Positions 17,471-25,460 of a stretch of 35,916 bases of DNA are shown here, in pieces. The notes under the pieces are model-generated. The model ran no database searches and was not told the DNA's origin. It worked only from the letters and a program-made list of their open reading frames with translations. The first letter of the stretch is position 1. Every line of letters begins with the position of its first letter. The translations under genes and the position numbers were made by a program. The DNA comes from Syntrophaceae bacterium UBA4810. GTDB lineage: Bacteria; Desulfobacterota; Syntrophia; Syntrophales; Smithellaceae. The stretch is taken from contig DHGA01000080.1 of assembly GCA_002402545.1 (NCBI GenBank), forward strand, positions 5,215 through 41,130, given 5' to 3'.

Positions 17471-18487
17471 TTATTCAGATCTCCCCTTCTTTTTCAACAA
17501 ACCGTTGTTAATTGATTGAAGAAATAACAAAATAGTCAATAGTCGCGTCTGACGCCTGATGTTTTTTTTCATCAATTGGAAGGGACGCTTAAAAAAAGGC
17601 GCCTCGCGTATTGCCAAGAAAGCATCAATCACTTTGACATGCTCGTTTATATTCCGTATCTGTGGAAAATCGGCTGATCTGCTTTTTATCCTCTCTCTTA
17701 GCGCATTCGCCTGCTGTAATGAGGCAGCAAATATTCCATTCATTTTTTGCAGTCTTTTAAAAAGAGAAAGTTTCAGCGGATTGATTGCGTTTCGGTATCC
17801 GACCACCCCAGTCACGTTATGCGCATGAATTCTGTATTTGCTTAACTGACGGGGATTATAGAACAGGCCACCAAACACGGCGGCGCATAAGACCAGCCAC
17901 CAGTCGTGCATGTAAGCATTTTCAGGGATAGGAACAGCAAGATCCAGTAATTGCCGGTTAATCATGATTGTATTGCCCACCACAACGTTCTGGACAATCA
18001 ATGTCCGAATATCCTTTGTTTCCGGATGGCGTATATTTTGATATCTGGCAAAGGAATAATGAATTGTGCGCATGTTTTCATCGACTACCTCCAGATCGGA
18101 ATGGACAAGGAGGGGAACATGCTTTCCGTATTTTTCTTCAAGATTGACCATGTCTTGGAACTGAACATTTAATTTATTTTCATGCCACACGTCATCCTGG
18201 TCGGCAAAGGCAATGTACGGCTCAATGTTTTGTTGCCCACATTTCATCACCCAGTTGAAGTTTCTTACCGGGCCTAGGCGAGCATGCTCACCTTCCACGA
18301 GATGAATGCGTTTATCTAGAGAGGCATAATGCTCCGCGATAATTCTGGTATCATCAGTTGATCTGTCGTCTTTGATTATCAGCCTCCACCTAGTAATGGT
18401 CTGGCGTCGTATGCTTTCAATCTGTTCAGCGATATATTTTCCACCGTTGAACGCAGCCATTAGGATGAGGACGCTTCGCTCAGTCAT
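17471..18487 (-). CDS. GT2 glycosyltransferase, rhamnosyltransferase-like
   Basis: The 338-residue protein starts MTERSVLILMAAFNGGKYIA, has KDDRSTDDT at 39-47 and the metal-binding FADQDDVWHENKL (Asp96-Asp99), followed by HSDLEVVDENM and MHDWWLVLCAAVFGG. This motif set is characteristic of GT2 enzymes annotated as rhamnosyltransferases of O-antigen clusters. I chose ATG 18487, which has AAGGGATC upstream and overlaps the stop of the preceding GT4 gene by 8 bases. A longer open frame reaching 18715 lies within that gene and is not needed. Sugar specificity is inferred from similarity only. Confidence 0.85.
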   Translation of the reverse strand: MTERSVLILMAAFNGGKYIAEQIESIRRQTITRWRLIIKDDRSTDDTRIIAEHYASLDKRIHLVEGEHARLGPVRNFNWVMKCGQQNIEPYIAFADQDDVWHENKLNVQFQDMVNLEEKYGKHVPLLVHSDLEVVDENMRTIHYSFARYQNIRHPETKDIRTLIVQNVVVGNTIMINRQLLDLAVPIPENAYMHDWWLVLCAAVFGGLFYNPRQLSKYRIHAHNVTGVVGYRNAINPLKLSLFKRLQKMNGIFAASLQQANALRERIKSRSADFPQIRNINEHVKVIDAFLAIREAPFFKRPFQLMKKNIRRQTRLLTILLFLQSINNGLLKKKGRSE

Positions 18488-19625
18488 TATCTGATCCCTT
18501 TTTCGATGAATCAGGAAGAAGAATATTAAGTAAAGCGTCTTTAACCTGATCATTGGAAAATTTACGCAGATAAAGCATTTGTCCTCGACGACCAATGTCC
18601 GATAATTGGTCCTGATTTTCAAAAGACCAGCGAATTGCCCCGGCAAGCGCCTCTCCATCACCTTGCGGCACAACCAGGGCGTTATCCCTATCTTTAAAAC
18701 CATATTCTTTATCAATTATGCCCACAATCGTTGGCTTGCTCATCGCGAGAAATTGAAAGGTCTTCCCCGTAATAACCCGTTTCGCCTGTCCGGTATTGCC
18801 AAAAGGGCCACCCAGACACAGATCAGCCTTATCAATCCAATCAGGAAGTTGTTCATAGTCCACCCAGAGCTTATGAATCACATTCTTTTCATGGAATTTC
18901 TTTACCATCTGACTTTTCCCGCCAACCAGGATAAACCGTATCGGCTTGTCAGATAATATCCGGGCTGCCTCCAGAATCACATCTACACCGTGAAGAGGAA
19001 GAAAAGAACCATAATAAATTACATGAAAATAATCTTTGGAATCCACCCGGGAAGACAAATGGTTGTATCGCAAAAAAAGCGTTTCATCCGTACTAACAGG
19101 AATTGCATGAATTTTTTCCAATGGAAGATTAAAAAGTTTGATAAAGTAGTCTCCATGCAGGTCTGTATCCGTTAGAACAAAATCGGAATGATGGAGTAAT
19201 AACTTCTCGTAGCCATAAATCAGTTTGTCTAGCACTCCTCCCTTACGACATATATGGCGTTCATTTACAATACTGTCATAGGGCGACATCATGTGATCAA
19301 AAATCAGTGGTTTCCCATAAGTAATAAGACGAACCGGCCAAAATATTTCATACCCGCGGAATCCCAGGATATAAAAGTCTGGCCGTTTTGTGAATCTTAT
19401 ATACAATAACTTAAGCAGTGTTTCCACATAGCGAAAAAGAGCGCTGCGGAATGTATTGATGGCACGCGACACCGACAAATACTTAATTCTGGCGAGGGCA
19501 TTTAGAATAGTGATCGTCCGGATATAGTTCGGACTGCGGTATGAAAGAATGTAGCATACTTTTATTTTTTCCTTTTTATTAGAAAAATTAACAGGCCGTA
19601 TACTTATCATCCCTTCATCATCCAA
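18480..19625 (-). CDS. GT4-like (GT-B) glycosyltransferase
   Basis: The 381-residue protein has a GT-B layout. The N-terminal half contains KVCYILSYRSPNYIRTITIL and GKPLIFDHMMSPYDSI. The C-terminal half contains VIYYGSFLPLHGVDVILEAA, a typical GT4 linker and donor-domain start, FILVGG and GKTFQFLAMSKPTIVGI in place of the usual E-x7-E region. The E-x7-E motif is not strictly kept, so it is a divergent member. It overlaps the GT2 gene downstream by 8 bases, showing translational coupling within this minus-strand unit. Confidence 0.8.
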   Translation of the reverse strand: MDDEGMISIRPVNFSNKKEKIKVCYILSYRSPNYIRTITILNALARIKYLSVSRAINTFRSALFRYVETLLKLLYIRFTKRPDFYILGFRGYEIFWPVRLITYGKPLIFDHMMSPYDSIVNERHICRKGGVLDKLIYGYEKLLLHHSDFVLTDTDLHGDYFIKLFNLPLEKIHAIPVSTDETLFLRYNHLSSRVDSKDYFHVIYYGSFLPLHGVDVILEAARILSDKPIRFILVGGKSQMVKKFHEKNVIHKLWVDYEQLPDWIDKADLCLGGPFGNTGQAKRVITGKTFQFLAMSKPTIVGIIDKEYGFKDRDNALVVPQGDGEALAGAIRWSFENQDQLSDIGRRGQMLYLRKFSNDQVKDALLNILLPDSSKKGSDND

Positions 19626-19708
19626 TCCGCTTTGAGAGCAAGGAGGAAATCAATGCAAAATTCCTCTATTATTAGGCTAATAAAGGTACTCACAAAATCA
19701 TACTGGCG

Positions 19709-21157
19709 CTAATTTTTTTTCGGCAAACGACCTGTCCATGTCCCCGACACGGTATGATTCCATTCAAGTTCTTTGATTGCGGGTTTAAACGGCGATTTTA
19801 AAATCATCCTGTCTTCCGGAAGCATTTTTTCAACCCAAGGCTTAAATGACTCAGCAGTGCCATAATTAAGCTGAATATTTCTGAAAATGGCAAGATCTTC
19901 CGAGGGCATCATTGTTGGTTCAAATCCCAGTATATACCGCCAATCTCCGCGAGGATTAGCATAAAATGTCTGATAGAAAACAGCCATGGCATTGCTGTAA
20001 ACAATACCACCTTTCTCCGGAAGCCACTCTTTATGCACGGGATTTTCCGCGGAAAGATACTGCACGGACCTGCCACTAGTCCAGCGGCTGTTGTAGTCAC
20101 TAGTAATGGAAAGAAACAATACACAAGCTACTGCCAAAGCAATCCACACTCTTTTCGTTGATAAAGAATCCACATAGCGTTTTAGAAAAACATCAAATTC
20201 CAGCGCCATCCATACACAAACGGCGGGGATGCCCCAATCGTACCAGACGCGAAGCACCACAAAACCAAGAGCCCAGCTCACAACCGCCAGAATAAATATG
20301 GGGGTGTATATTACTTTTATATCCCAGGCATTACGAAGAGCGCGCCAGGACAGCATTCCGAGGACAGCAATAACCACCAGAACATCGCCATTAAAAGGCT
20401 GGAATTCGTAAACAAGCTGCCTTACCAATGTGTGGTCTCCCAAACTGTGAATAAAATGGCCTAGGGTCTGATAGAAAAACTGAATTGGATGGCCGGTCAT
20501 AATCATGCCGATAATTACACCTGCCAGCGTGCAAAGAGAAACAACAAAACCGGCTCGCCATTCACGGGCAAGAAAAAAACACAAAACCGGCAGGGCAAAC
20601 ATATACCACAGGCAATGAATCCATGTGGCCAAAGCTATCAAAACAGTCAAAATGATTAATGAAGGCCACGGTATGGGTTTTATTTTGAAACGCGGCCAAA
20701 GAAATCCGAGCGCAAGCACAACCGCCATGGTAAAAATAAAAGGTCTACCCAAAAATATGCGCGATATTACTGAAAAATTAGCTACTGCCATAATTAATAG
20801 CGTTATGAGCCACGCTTCCGGCCTTTTCAAAAAAAATAGCGGGACAATGCAAAATAGAATAAAGAGAAATACAATTGAAAATACGACAAGATTGTCCACC
20901 GAAAAGCCGGTAATCTTGTAAATAAATTCCAGTATGGTATGCCACCCCACATGGCTGTCCATTGTTATTTCCGGACGGAGGACAAGTATTTCCCCCCAGC
21001 TTTTTCCGGAAACAGCCTTCGCCGCGTGGCGCATGACATCCTCGGCCGTTATGTATCCGTACGATATTACGCGCAGGGAAATAAAAAGAAGAGCTGAAAT
21101 AAATGTACAGGTAACCAATATGAACACAAACCGTGGTTTAGTCGATTCCTTTGGCAA
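19709..21157 (-). CDS. Multi-pass membrane protein of unknown function, possibly GT-C-like
   Basis: The 482-residue protein has about ten hydrophobic spans and a soluble C-terminal region of about 120 residues containing WTSGRSVQYLSAENPVHKEW. After the first span an acidic pair occurs in SYGYITAEDVMRHAAK (Glu39-Asp40, His44), followed by an extracytoplasmic stretch with HVGWHTILEFIYKITG. This topology, with an acidic pair in the first periplasmic loop, is that of GT-C glycosyltransferases, but I do not recognise the family. It lies 31 bases downstream of the DUF3592 gene and upstream of three glycosyltransferase genes. Confidence 0.6.
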   Translation of the reverse strand: MPKESTKPRFVFILVTCTFISALLFISLRVISYGYITAEDVMRHAAKAVSGKSWGEILVLRPEITMDSHVGWHTILEFIYKITGFSVDNLVVFSIVFLFILFCIVPLFFLKRPEAWLITLLIMAVANFSVISRIFLGRPFIFTMAVVLALGFLWPRFKIKPIPWPSLIILTVLIALATWIHCLWYMFALPVLCFFLAREWRAGFVVSLCTLAGVIIGMIMTGHPIQFFYQTLGHFIHSLGDHTLVRQLVYEFQPFNGDVLVVIAVLGMLSWRALRNAWDIKVIYTPIFILAVVSWALGFVVLRVWYDWGIPAVCVWMALEFDVFLKRYVDSLSTKRVWIALAVACVLFLSITSDYNSRWTSGRSVQYLSAENPVHKEWLPEKGGIVYSNAMAVFYQTFYANPRGDWRYILGFEPTMMPSEDLAIFRNIQLNYGTAESFKPWVEKMLPEDRMILKSPFKPAIKELEWNHTVSGTWTGRLPKKN

Positions 21158-21188
21158 GTTATTTCTCCTTTTTTGTGTTCTTAATAGC

Positions 21189-21656
21189 TTATTGGTGTTT
21201 TTTAAAACCTTTGATAAAGCGAAGACATCCGAAAATCATAAACACCGCCCCCATCGTCAGCATAAAAAAAGCGAAAACAAGCGATGGGCTGCTCCCATAT
21301 ACATGAATACTACGATTGGGGTTAGATAGATCGTATCTGATTTCCATCGTATCATCAACCCCCAGCACATCCCACTGCTGCTTGCCTATAATGCTGGTGG
21401 AGCTGATTTTATTACCGGTGGAAGACATAAACCAATAGTCCAGATAATAATTGCCGCCGCCATCGGAACCCCGTTTAAAATGCTTATCCGTTACATGTCC
21501 TATGGCCCGCCCGCCATAATCCTGCACACGTTTATATTCTGCGTAGGCTGCCCAACTGCCCGACAATAAAAAACATCCTATGGCTATACAAATTAAACCC
21601 AAAAATATTTTTGGAAAAGAAACCCTCAACCACAACCTCCAGCTTAAATTATCCAT
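21189..21656 (-). CDS. DUF3592-like two-span membrane protein
   Basis: The 155-residue protein has two hydrophobic spans (about 14-34 and 127-148) flanking an extracytoplasmic beta-rich domain. The stretches AIGHVTDKHFKRGSDGG, YYLDYWFMSSTGNKIS, KQQWDVLGVDDTMEIRYDLS and NPNRSIHVYG follow the DUF3592 pattern (x-G-x-V, Y-x-F, G, V-x-Y-x-P-x-N-P). Function of the family is unknown. It is the first gene of the minus-strand unit and is probably cotranscribed with the membrane protein 31 bases further on. The ribosome-binding site is weak. Confidence 0.7.
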   Translation of the reverse strand: MDNLSWRLWLRVSFPKIFLGLICIAIGCFLLSGSWAAYAEYKRVQDYGGRAIGHVTDKHFKRGSDGGGNYYLDYWFMSSTGNKISSTSIIGKQQWDVLGVDDTMEIRYDLSNPNRSIHVYGSSPSLVFAFFMLTMGAVFMIFGCLRFIKGFKKHQ

Positions 21657-21744
21657 TTATATATGATAATTATTTGCCCCATTTTAGGAAAAAAAACAAT
21701 AGATTATTATGCAAAAACATAATCGCAGACGATGCTCAAATATA

Positions 21745-21778
21745 AAAAAAAGGGGCGTTATATAACGCCCCTTTTTTG
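21745..21778. terminator. Bidirectional terminator after pilin gene 1
   Basis: A perfect 10-bp stem, GGGGCGTTAT paired with ATAACGCCCC (21752-21771), is flanked by an A-run on the left and a T-run on the right. On the minus strand, after the pilin stop at 21798, the hairpin is followed by about eight T residues, so it ends pilin transcripts; it can also work in the plus direction. Confidence 0.9.
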
Positions 21779-21797
21779 TTTGATGTTACAAACTAAA

Positions 21798-22202
21798 TTA
21801 TTCTCTTATGATTGAGGACTGCTCCATCGACATTACACCGTCCGCTACCGTCACGATTGCTGGATTAACATTCCAGGCGAGTGGTCCTGCACATGTTAAC
21901 GTGAAATTATCCTGGTCTGTAAAGGCTGGAGTAAGTGATACATTCTCAGTTTGACTATAACCGGCATAAACTAACGCATCGACATCCATACCTGTAGCGC
22001 CGGAATTATCCACAAAATACGCGATTGCTGCGGTATAGGCATTCTTACAGTCACTGTCAAGAGTAGCAACATAGCCTCTTTTTCTATACTGCATAAACTG
22101 CGGGATGGCGATGGCCGCCAGAATACCGATGATCGCGATAACAATCATCAACTCAATCAACGTGAAACCTTTTTCTCCTTCTTTGCGAAATACTTTTAAC
22201 AT
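21798..22202 (-). CDS. pilA: Type IV major pilin, copy 1
   Basis: The 134-residue prepilin has a 12-residue basic leader ending in Gly, MLKVFRKEGEKG, then the mature N-terminus FTLIELMIVIAIIGILAAIA with the essential Glu at mature position 5. Prepilin peptidase would cut at Gly12-Phe13 and methylate the Phe. Cys52 and Cys104 can form the C-terminal disulfide loop. A strong AAGGAGG site precedes the ATG, a sigma-54 promoter lies about 150 bases upstream, and a terminator follows. The copy at 24251 has the same leader pattern, the same Cys positions and a shared WNVNPA near the C-terminus. The protein builds pili for twitching, adhesion, DNA uptake or electron transfer. Confidence 0.9.
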   Translation of the reverse strand: MLKVFRKEGEKGFTLIELMIVIAIIGILAAIAIPQFMQYRKRGYVATLDSDCKNAYTAAIAYFVDNSGATGMDVDALVYAGYSQTENVSLTPAFTDQDNFTLTCAGPLAWNVNPAIVTVADGVMSMEQSSIIRE

Positions 22203-22352
22203 AATTTTCCTCCTTAAAATACCTTTAATTTATTGTTATTGTTTTTACTTTACCTACATTATCTCTTCATTTTTTTCAATGATTAATTTTACTCTCTTCA
22301 CCTCCTGAATGTATTTCTTGATAGCATTTCTTTATATTTCAACTTTATTTAA

Positions 22353-22369
22353 AGCAATTGATGTGCCAA
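22353..22369 (-). promoter_or_regulatory. Sigma-54 (-24/-12) promoter of pilin gene 1
   Basis: The minus strand reads TTGGCAC-ATCAA-TTGC (22369-22354): GG and GC doublets are exactly ten bases apart, as RpoN requires. Transcription would start near 22343, giving a leader of about 140 bases before the pilin ATG. Pilin genes in Geobacter and Pseudomonas are driven this way by PilS/PilR, which are not in the window. Confidence 0.85.
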
Positions 22370-22439
22370 ACATTCTTATTTATTTTTTATTACTGAAATC
22401 AGGTAGTTTCAAAATTACAGCAAAATTAACACACTGAAA

Positions 22440-22500
22440 ACCAGGTCGTTAGCACGAAAATGAGGTCATTTTCACCAAGCGGTGGTCAATTTGAACCATT
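22440..22500. repeat. Three 20-bp-spaced GGTC repeats and a palindrome upstream of pilin gene 1
   Basis: GGTC occurs at 22444, 22464 and 22484, exactly 20 bases apart, in the related units AGGTCGTT, AGGTCATTTTCACC and TGGTCAATTTGAACC. The middle unit is also part of a perfect palindrome, GAAAATGA-GG-TCATTTTC (22456-22473). The layout resembles the multiple terminal repeats of IS21-family elements, so it may be a relic of an insertion end. The 15 bases at 22464-22478 recur exactly upstream of pilin gene 2, so part may instead be an activator site. The rest of the 487-base gap before the next plus gene shows nothing else clear. Confidence 0.5.
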
Positions 22501-22689
22501 TTATTGATAAATTCTTACAAATGAAAAAAACACAAAACAATTTAATCCCAGGTGATAAATAAAATCAACGTAGTTATAAGATGGGCGCAATTATCCTAGA
22601 CATATTATGAACTTACTGATAATATTCAGCTTAAACGTGTCAAGCATTAAAAAGGCTCAAATTCGCACCTTACTTTCAAAAAAAGGCAA

Positions 22690-24081
22690 ATGAACTTCAT
22701 AAAGTCAAAATATAACTTACAGCTAAATAAAATCGGCGTTTGGATAATTCTGGCTCTTTGTCTGCTTCTAGGCGCCGCCATCAAGTTCAATTTTTTGTTT
22801 CAGGAAAGCCTGTGGCCGGATGAAGCGCTTTATCTATATATCGCGCGAAACTTATCTGCTGATCTGACCAATTTAACCGACATATCCGGTAAAATATTTT
22901 ATCATAACCCGCCTCTCTTAATGTATCTGTTGAGTTTACTTCCCTATAACAACGCGGCTGATTTTGTAACTTCCGCGCGAACTTTAATTGTGTTGATGGG
23001 AATTGGAATAATAGCGATAACATATTTTATCGGGAAAAAGATATATCATCCCCTTGTTGGTTTAATTGCCGCCGGATTCCTCGCGGTATGCCCCCTGGCT
23101 AACTGGAACGGTATCAGAATTTTAACTGATATTCCCGTTGTTTTTTTCATTTATTTGTCCATTTGCCTGCTGGCATACGATAAAAAAGCGGCTTTTTATT
23201 TTTTTGGTCTATGTGCCGTGCTGACAAAATATACTGCCTTTCCGGTTTTATTTCTTCCCTTGCTTATGCGTTTGAAACCGAAAACATGGGCAATGGGATA
23301 CGCCGGACTCTTTTTCGCTCTTTTAGGATTTATTTTAAGCAGAAATTTTTTCCCAAGCCCCCCGGGATGGATAAATAGTTTTTACTATTACTTTCAGATT
23401 CCAGATATGTTTCATCTGTTTAAGGAAACCGAGTTTTTTCTGGGATATTTCCTGATCGTATTCACCATTACCGGCATTATATTCACTATAAGAGAGAAGA
23501 AATTTTCTGTGCTTTTCCACTGGGTTTTGCTTTTTGCGCTGTTCAGATTTTTTCTTCCCTGGGTCATTTTCCGTTTGTCCCGCTACACTCTGCCCCTGTA
23601 TCCAGGTTTGCTAATTTTTGCCGCCTACGGATGTTATGGCAGCGCGCAGCTACTTGCCGCAAAATGGCTAAAATATTCAAAGTGCGTAATACTTTTTTTT
23701 GCTGTTGCTATAGCAGGCGTCTTATTCTTTCACGCGACAAAAAGCATTGATATGATGAAGCAGACAAGCAATATGTTTGTCGGATTTAATGAAGCTGGCG
23801 CATTCCTCAAAAATCAACCCGGGCCCCATACCGTTGCGACTGCTTCTCCGCGGCAAATGAAATATTATAATCCCGGTTTTGATATTTACGATATAGAGGT
23901 TAATGTTTCACCGGATGAATTAAAAACATTTGTTAAAGATAAAGGCATTCATTATCTTGCCATAGATTTATGGTCGCCCCACCTGCCCTCATGGTGCAGA
24001 ACTTTTGATTTTTCCCAAAACGGCTATGTTCCTATATATGGCTATAAAAATGTGTACTTATTTAAAGTCTTGAAAAAATAA
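22690..24081 (+). CDS. GT-C membrane glycosyltransferase, PMT_2/GT39-like
   Basis: The 463-residue protein has about ten hydrophobic spans, the first at about 14-34. Directly after it comes LWPDEALYLYIARNL with the acidic Asp44-Glu45 pair, the hallmark of PMT_2/ArnT-like GT-C enzymes. FRLSRYTLPLYPGL in the middle is the conserved loop seen in ArnT-like proteins. A soluble tail of about 100 residues follows. Such enzymes use polyprenyl-phosphate sugars on the outer face of the inner membrane to modify lipid A, proteins or glycans. AAAAGGCAA precedes the ATG. It lies alone on the plus strand between two pilin genes, so pilin or surface glycosylation is possible but unproven. Confidence 0.8.
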   Translation: MNFIKSKYNLQLNKIGVWIILALCLLLGAAIKFNFLFQESLWPDEALYLYIARNLSADLTNLTDISGKIFYHNPPLLMYLLSLLPYNNAADFVTSARTLIVLMGIGIIAITYFIGKKIYHPLVGLIAAGFLAVCPLANWNGIRILTDIPVVFFIYLSICLLAYDKKAAFYFFGLCAVLTKYTAFPVLFLPLLMRLKPKTWAMGYAGLFFALLGFILSRNFFPSPPGWINSFYYYFQIPDMFHLFKETEFFLGYFLIVFTITGIIFTIREKKFSVLFHWVLLFALFRFFLPWVIFRLSRYTLPLYPGLLIFAAYGCYGSAQLLAAKWLKYSKCVILFFAVAIAGVLFFHATKSIDMMKQTSNMFVGFNEAGAFLKNQPGPHTVATASPRQMKYYNPGFDIYDIEVNVSPDELKTFVKDKGIHYLAIDLWSPHLPSWCRTFDFSQNGYVPIYGYKNVYLFKVLKK

Positions 24082-24250
24082 AAAAATATTTACCTGTTTT
24101 AATCTGAGGAAATACCAAAGACGGGAAGATTAAGACTCGTTTCATTACTTTTTACATAGAAATTATTAAACAGAGAAGTTATATCAGGCGATACTCACCT
24201 AAAAAAACAATAGTCTGTAACGCTCCTTATTAAAAACATTAGAATCTAAA

Positions 24251-24652
24251 TTAATATTTCATCGAGGCCTGGCTCAAGGTCATTACACCACCAGCTACAA
24301 CTACCTGTGCTGGATTCACATTCCAGCTAGAATCTGCTGCGCAATCTATTATGTAATCTTCCTGTGTATCAGGAGTTATCGTTATAATTACATGATCGGA
24401 TTGACTGTAACCGGCTATTCTTAATTGTTCAAGATCCACAGATTCAGCAGCGCGATTATCAACAAAATATGCTATTGATGCTGTATAGGCGTTCTTACAA
24501 TCACTGTTAAGGGTAGCAATAAAACTTTTCTTTTTGTACCGCATGAATTGCGGAACTGCGATAGACGCCAAAATACCAATGATCGCTATAACAATCATCA
24601 GCTCAATCAACGTGAAACCTTTTTCTCCTTCTTTGCGGAAAATCTTAAACAT
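24251..24652 (-). CDS. pilA: Type IV major pilin, copy 2
   Basis: The 133-residue prepilin has leader MFKIFRKEGEKG and mature start FTLIELMIVIAIIGILASIA, with Glu5 and the Gly-Phe cleavage site intact. Cys52 and Cys104 coincide exactly with copy 1, and AGYSQS plus WNVNPA are shared near the C-terminus. The central and C-terminal surface regions differ clearly between copies, as expected for paralogs under diversifying selection. AGAGGAATT precedes the ATG, and a sigma-54 promoter lies upstream. No strong terminator is visible between its stop and the convergent GT-C gene 169 bases away. Confidence 0.9.
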   Translation of the reverse strand: MFKIFRKEGEKGFTLIELMIVIAIIGILASIAVPQFMRYKKKSFIATLNSDCKNAYTASIAYFVDNRAAESVDLEQLRIAGYSQSDHVIITITPDTQEDYIIDCAADSSWNVNPAQVVVAGGVMTLSQASMKY

Positions 24653-24703
24653 ATAATTCCTCTCTTTTATAATAATGCCTATTTTACTTTATTATAATTT
24701 AGC

Positions 24704-24970
24704 TTACTTACAATATTCTCTAATTTTATTAAGCAATTGCTGTGCCAAGCATTCGTTGTTTTTAATTATTTCATGATATCCATAATATAAATAACTTTTA
24801 TTATCTGATATTATGAAAATAATTTTTGAACAATACTCATTGTTGGTCATTTTCACCAAATATCCGCTATTTTGCTCATCACATTTAACTGTTTCCGCTG
24901 ACTGAAAAATGTGATATTTAGATTTTCTAAAAAGGTTGATTATCAAAGCTGTTTTGACTGTTTTAATCAT
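24704..24970 (-). CDS. Doubtful 88-residue ORF upstream of pilin gene 2
   Basis: This open frame is unusually long for such AT-rich DNA and encodes a basic protein with a lysine-rich, amphipathic C-terminus (ECLAQQLLNKIREYCK). I recognise no family. Against it: no ribosome-binding site before the ATG at 24970, and the sigma-54 promoter of the pilin gene (24733-24748) and the shared 15-bp element (24845-24859) lie inside it. It could be a gene remnant overlapped by the pilin regulatory region. Confidence 0.25.
   Translation of the reverse strand: MIKTVKTALIINLFRKSKYHIFQSAETVKCDEQNSGYLVKMTNNEYCSKIIFIISDNKSYLYYGYHEIIKNNECLAQQLLNKIREYCK
24732..24748 (-). promoter_or_regulatory. Sigma-54 (-24/-12) promoter of pilin gene 2
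   Basis: The minus strand reads TTGGCAC-AGCAA-TTGC (24748-24733), with GG and GC ten bases apart. It matches the copy 1 promoter, including flanking bases (GAATG before, TTGCTT after). Transcription would start near 24722, about 70 bases before the pilin ATG. Confidence 0.85.
24845..24859. promoter_or_regulatory. 15-bp element shared with pilin gene 1 upstream region
   Basis: GGTCATTTTCACCAA here is identical to 22464-22478. It lies 97 bases beyond the GTGCCA of its sigma-54 promoter, against 95 bases in copy 1. The sequence between shows no other long match, so a conserved enhancer-binding-protein site is plausible. No other gene feature is evident in the 409-base gap 24653-25061 apart from the doubtful ORF. 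Confidence 0.45.
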
Positions 24971-25061
24971 AGAATGATTTATTATAAAGTTATTATTTTC
25001 TGATAAATCTGATTAATACTTTATAATTCAAATAGATATAAACTGCAGGAGAATTTAAAAA

Positions 25062-25460
25062 ATGTATGAAGTGACAATTATTAAATCATTTTCCGCCGCG
25101 CATCTGCTTGCGCAGGTGGGAGGAAAGTGCGAAGAGCTGCACGGCCACAATTTTAAAGTAGAGCTCAGTGTTGGAGCGGAGAATCTTAACACATCTGGTC
25201 TTTTGATTGATTTTCGCCTTGTGAAAAAATGGCTGGGAGATATATTGGAAGAGATTGACCACAAACATCTCAATGAAATTCCTTTTTTCGCGAAACTTAA
25301 CCCTTCGGCGGAAAACGTCGCCCGCTTTATCGCGGAGAAAATAGAGCCCAAAGCAAAAAAAGAAGAGGTAAAAGTAACCCGCGTAAAAGTCTGGGAATCG
25401 GAAAACGCGTATGTAACTTATAAAGGAAAAAAGACTGAAGAGCGAAGGCCAAAGACCTAA
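25062..25460 (+). CDS. queD: 6-carboxy-5,6,7,8-tetrahydropterin synthase (QueD/PTPS family)
   Basis: The 132-residue protein has the zinc ligands His14 (SFSAAHLL), His27 and His29 (CEELHGHNF) and the catalytic Cys23. The Asp66-His67 pair lies in DHKHLNE, and the pterin-anchoring Glu in WESENAYVTY at 111-120. The C-x3-HGH spacing is that of QueD. It turns dihydroneopterin triphosphate into carboxytetrahydropterin on the way to preQ0 and queuosine, in the cytoplasm. FolE2, which makes its substrate, is the next gene. GGAG lies upstream of the ATG. The last dozen residues (KGKKTEERRPKT) run into a degenerate repeat and are probably not structural. Confidence 0.9.
   Translation: MYEVTIIKSFSAAHLLAQVGGKCEELHGHNFKVELSVGAENLNTSGLLIDFRLVKKWLGDILEEIDHKHLNEIPFFAKLNPSAENVARFIAEKIEPKAKKEEVKVTRVKVWESENAYVTYKGKKTEERRPKT

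Noticed and set aside
18490..18715. N-terminal extension of the GT2 gene up to 18715
   Set aside because: The extension lies inside the upstream GT4 gene in another frame and resembles nothing; the ATG at 18487 has a good ribosome-binding site and begins right at the GT-A motif.
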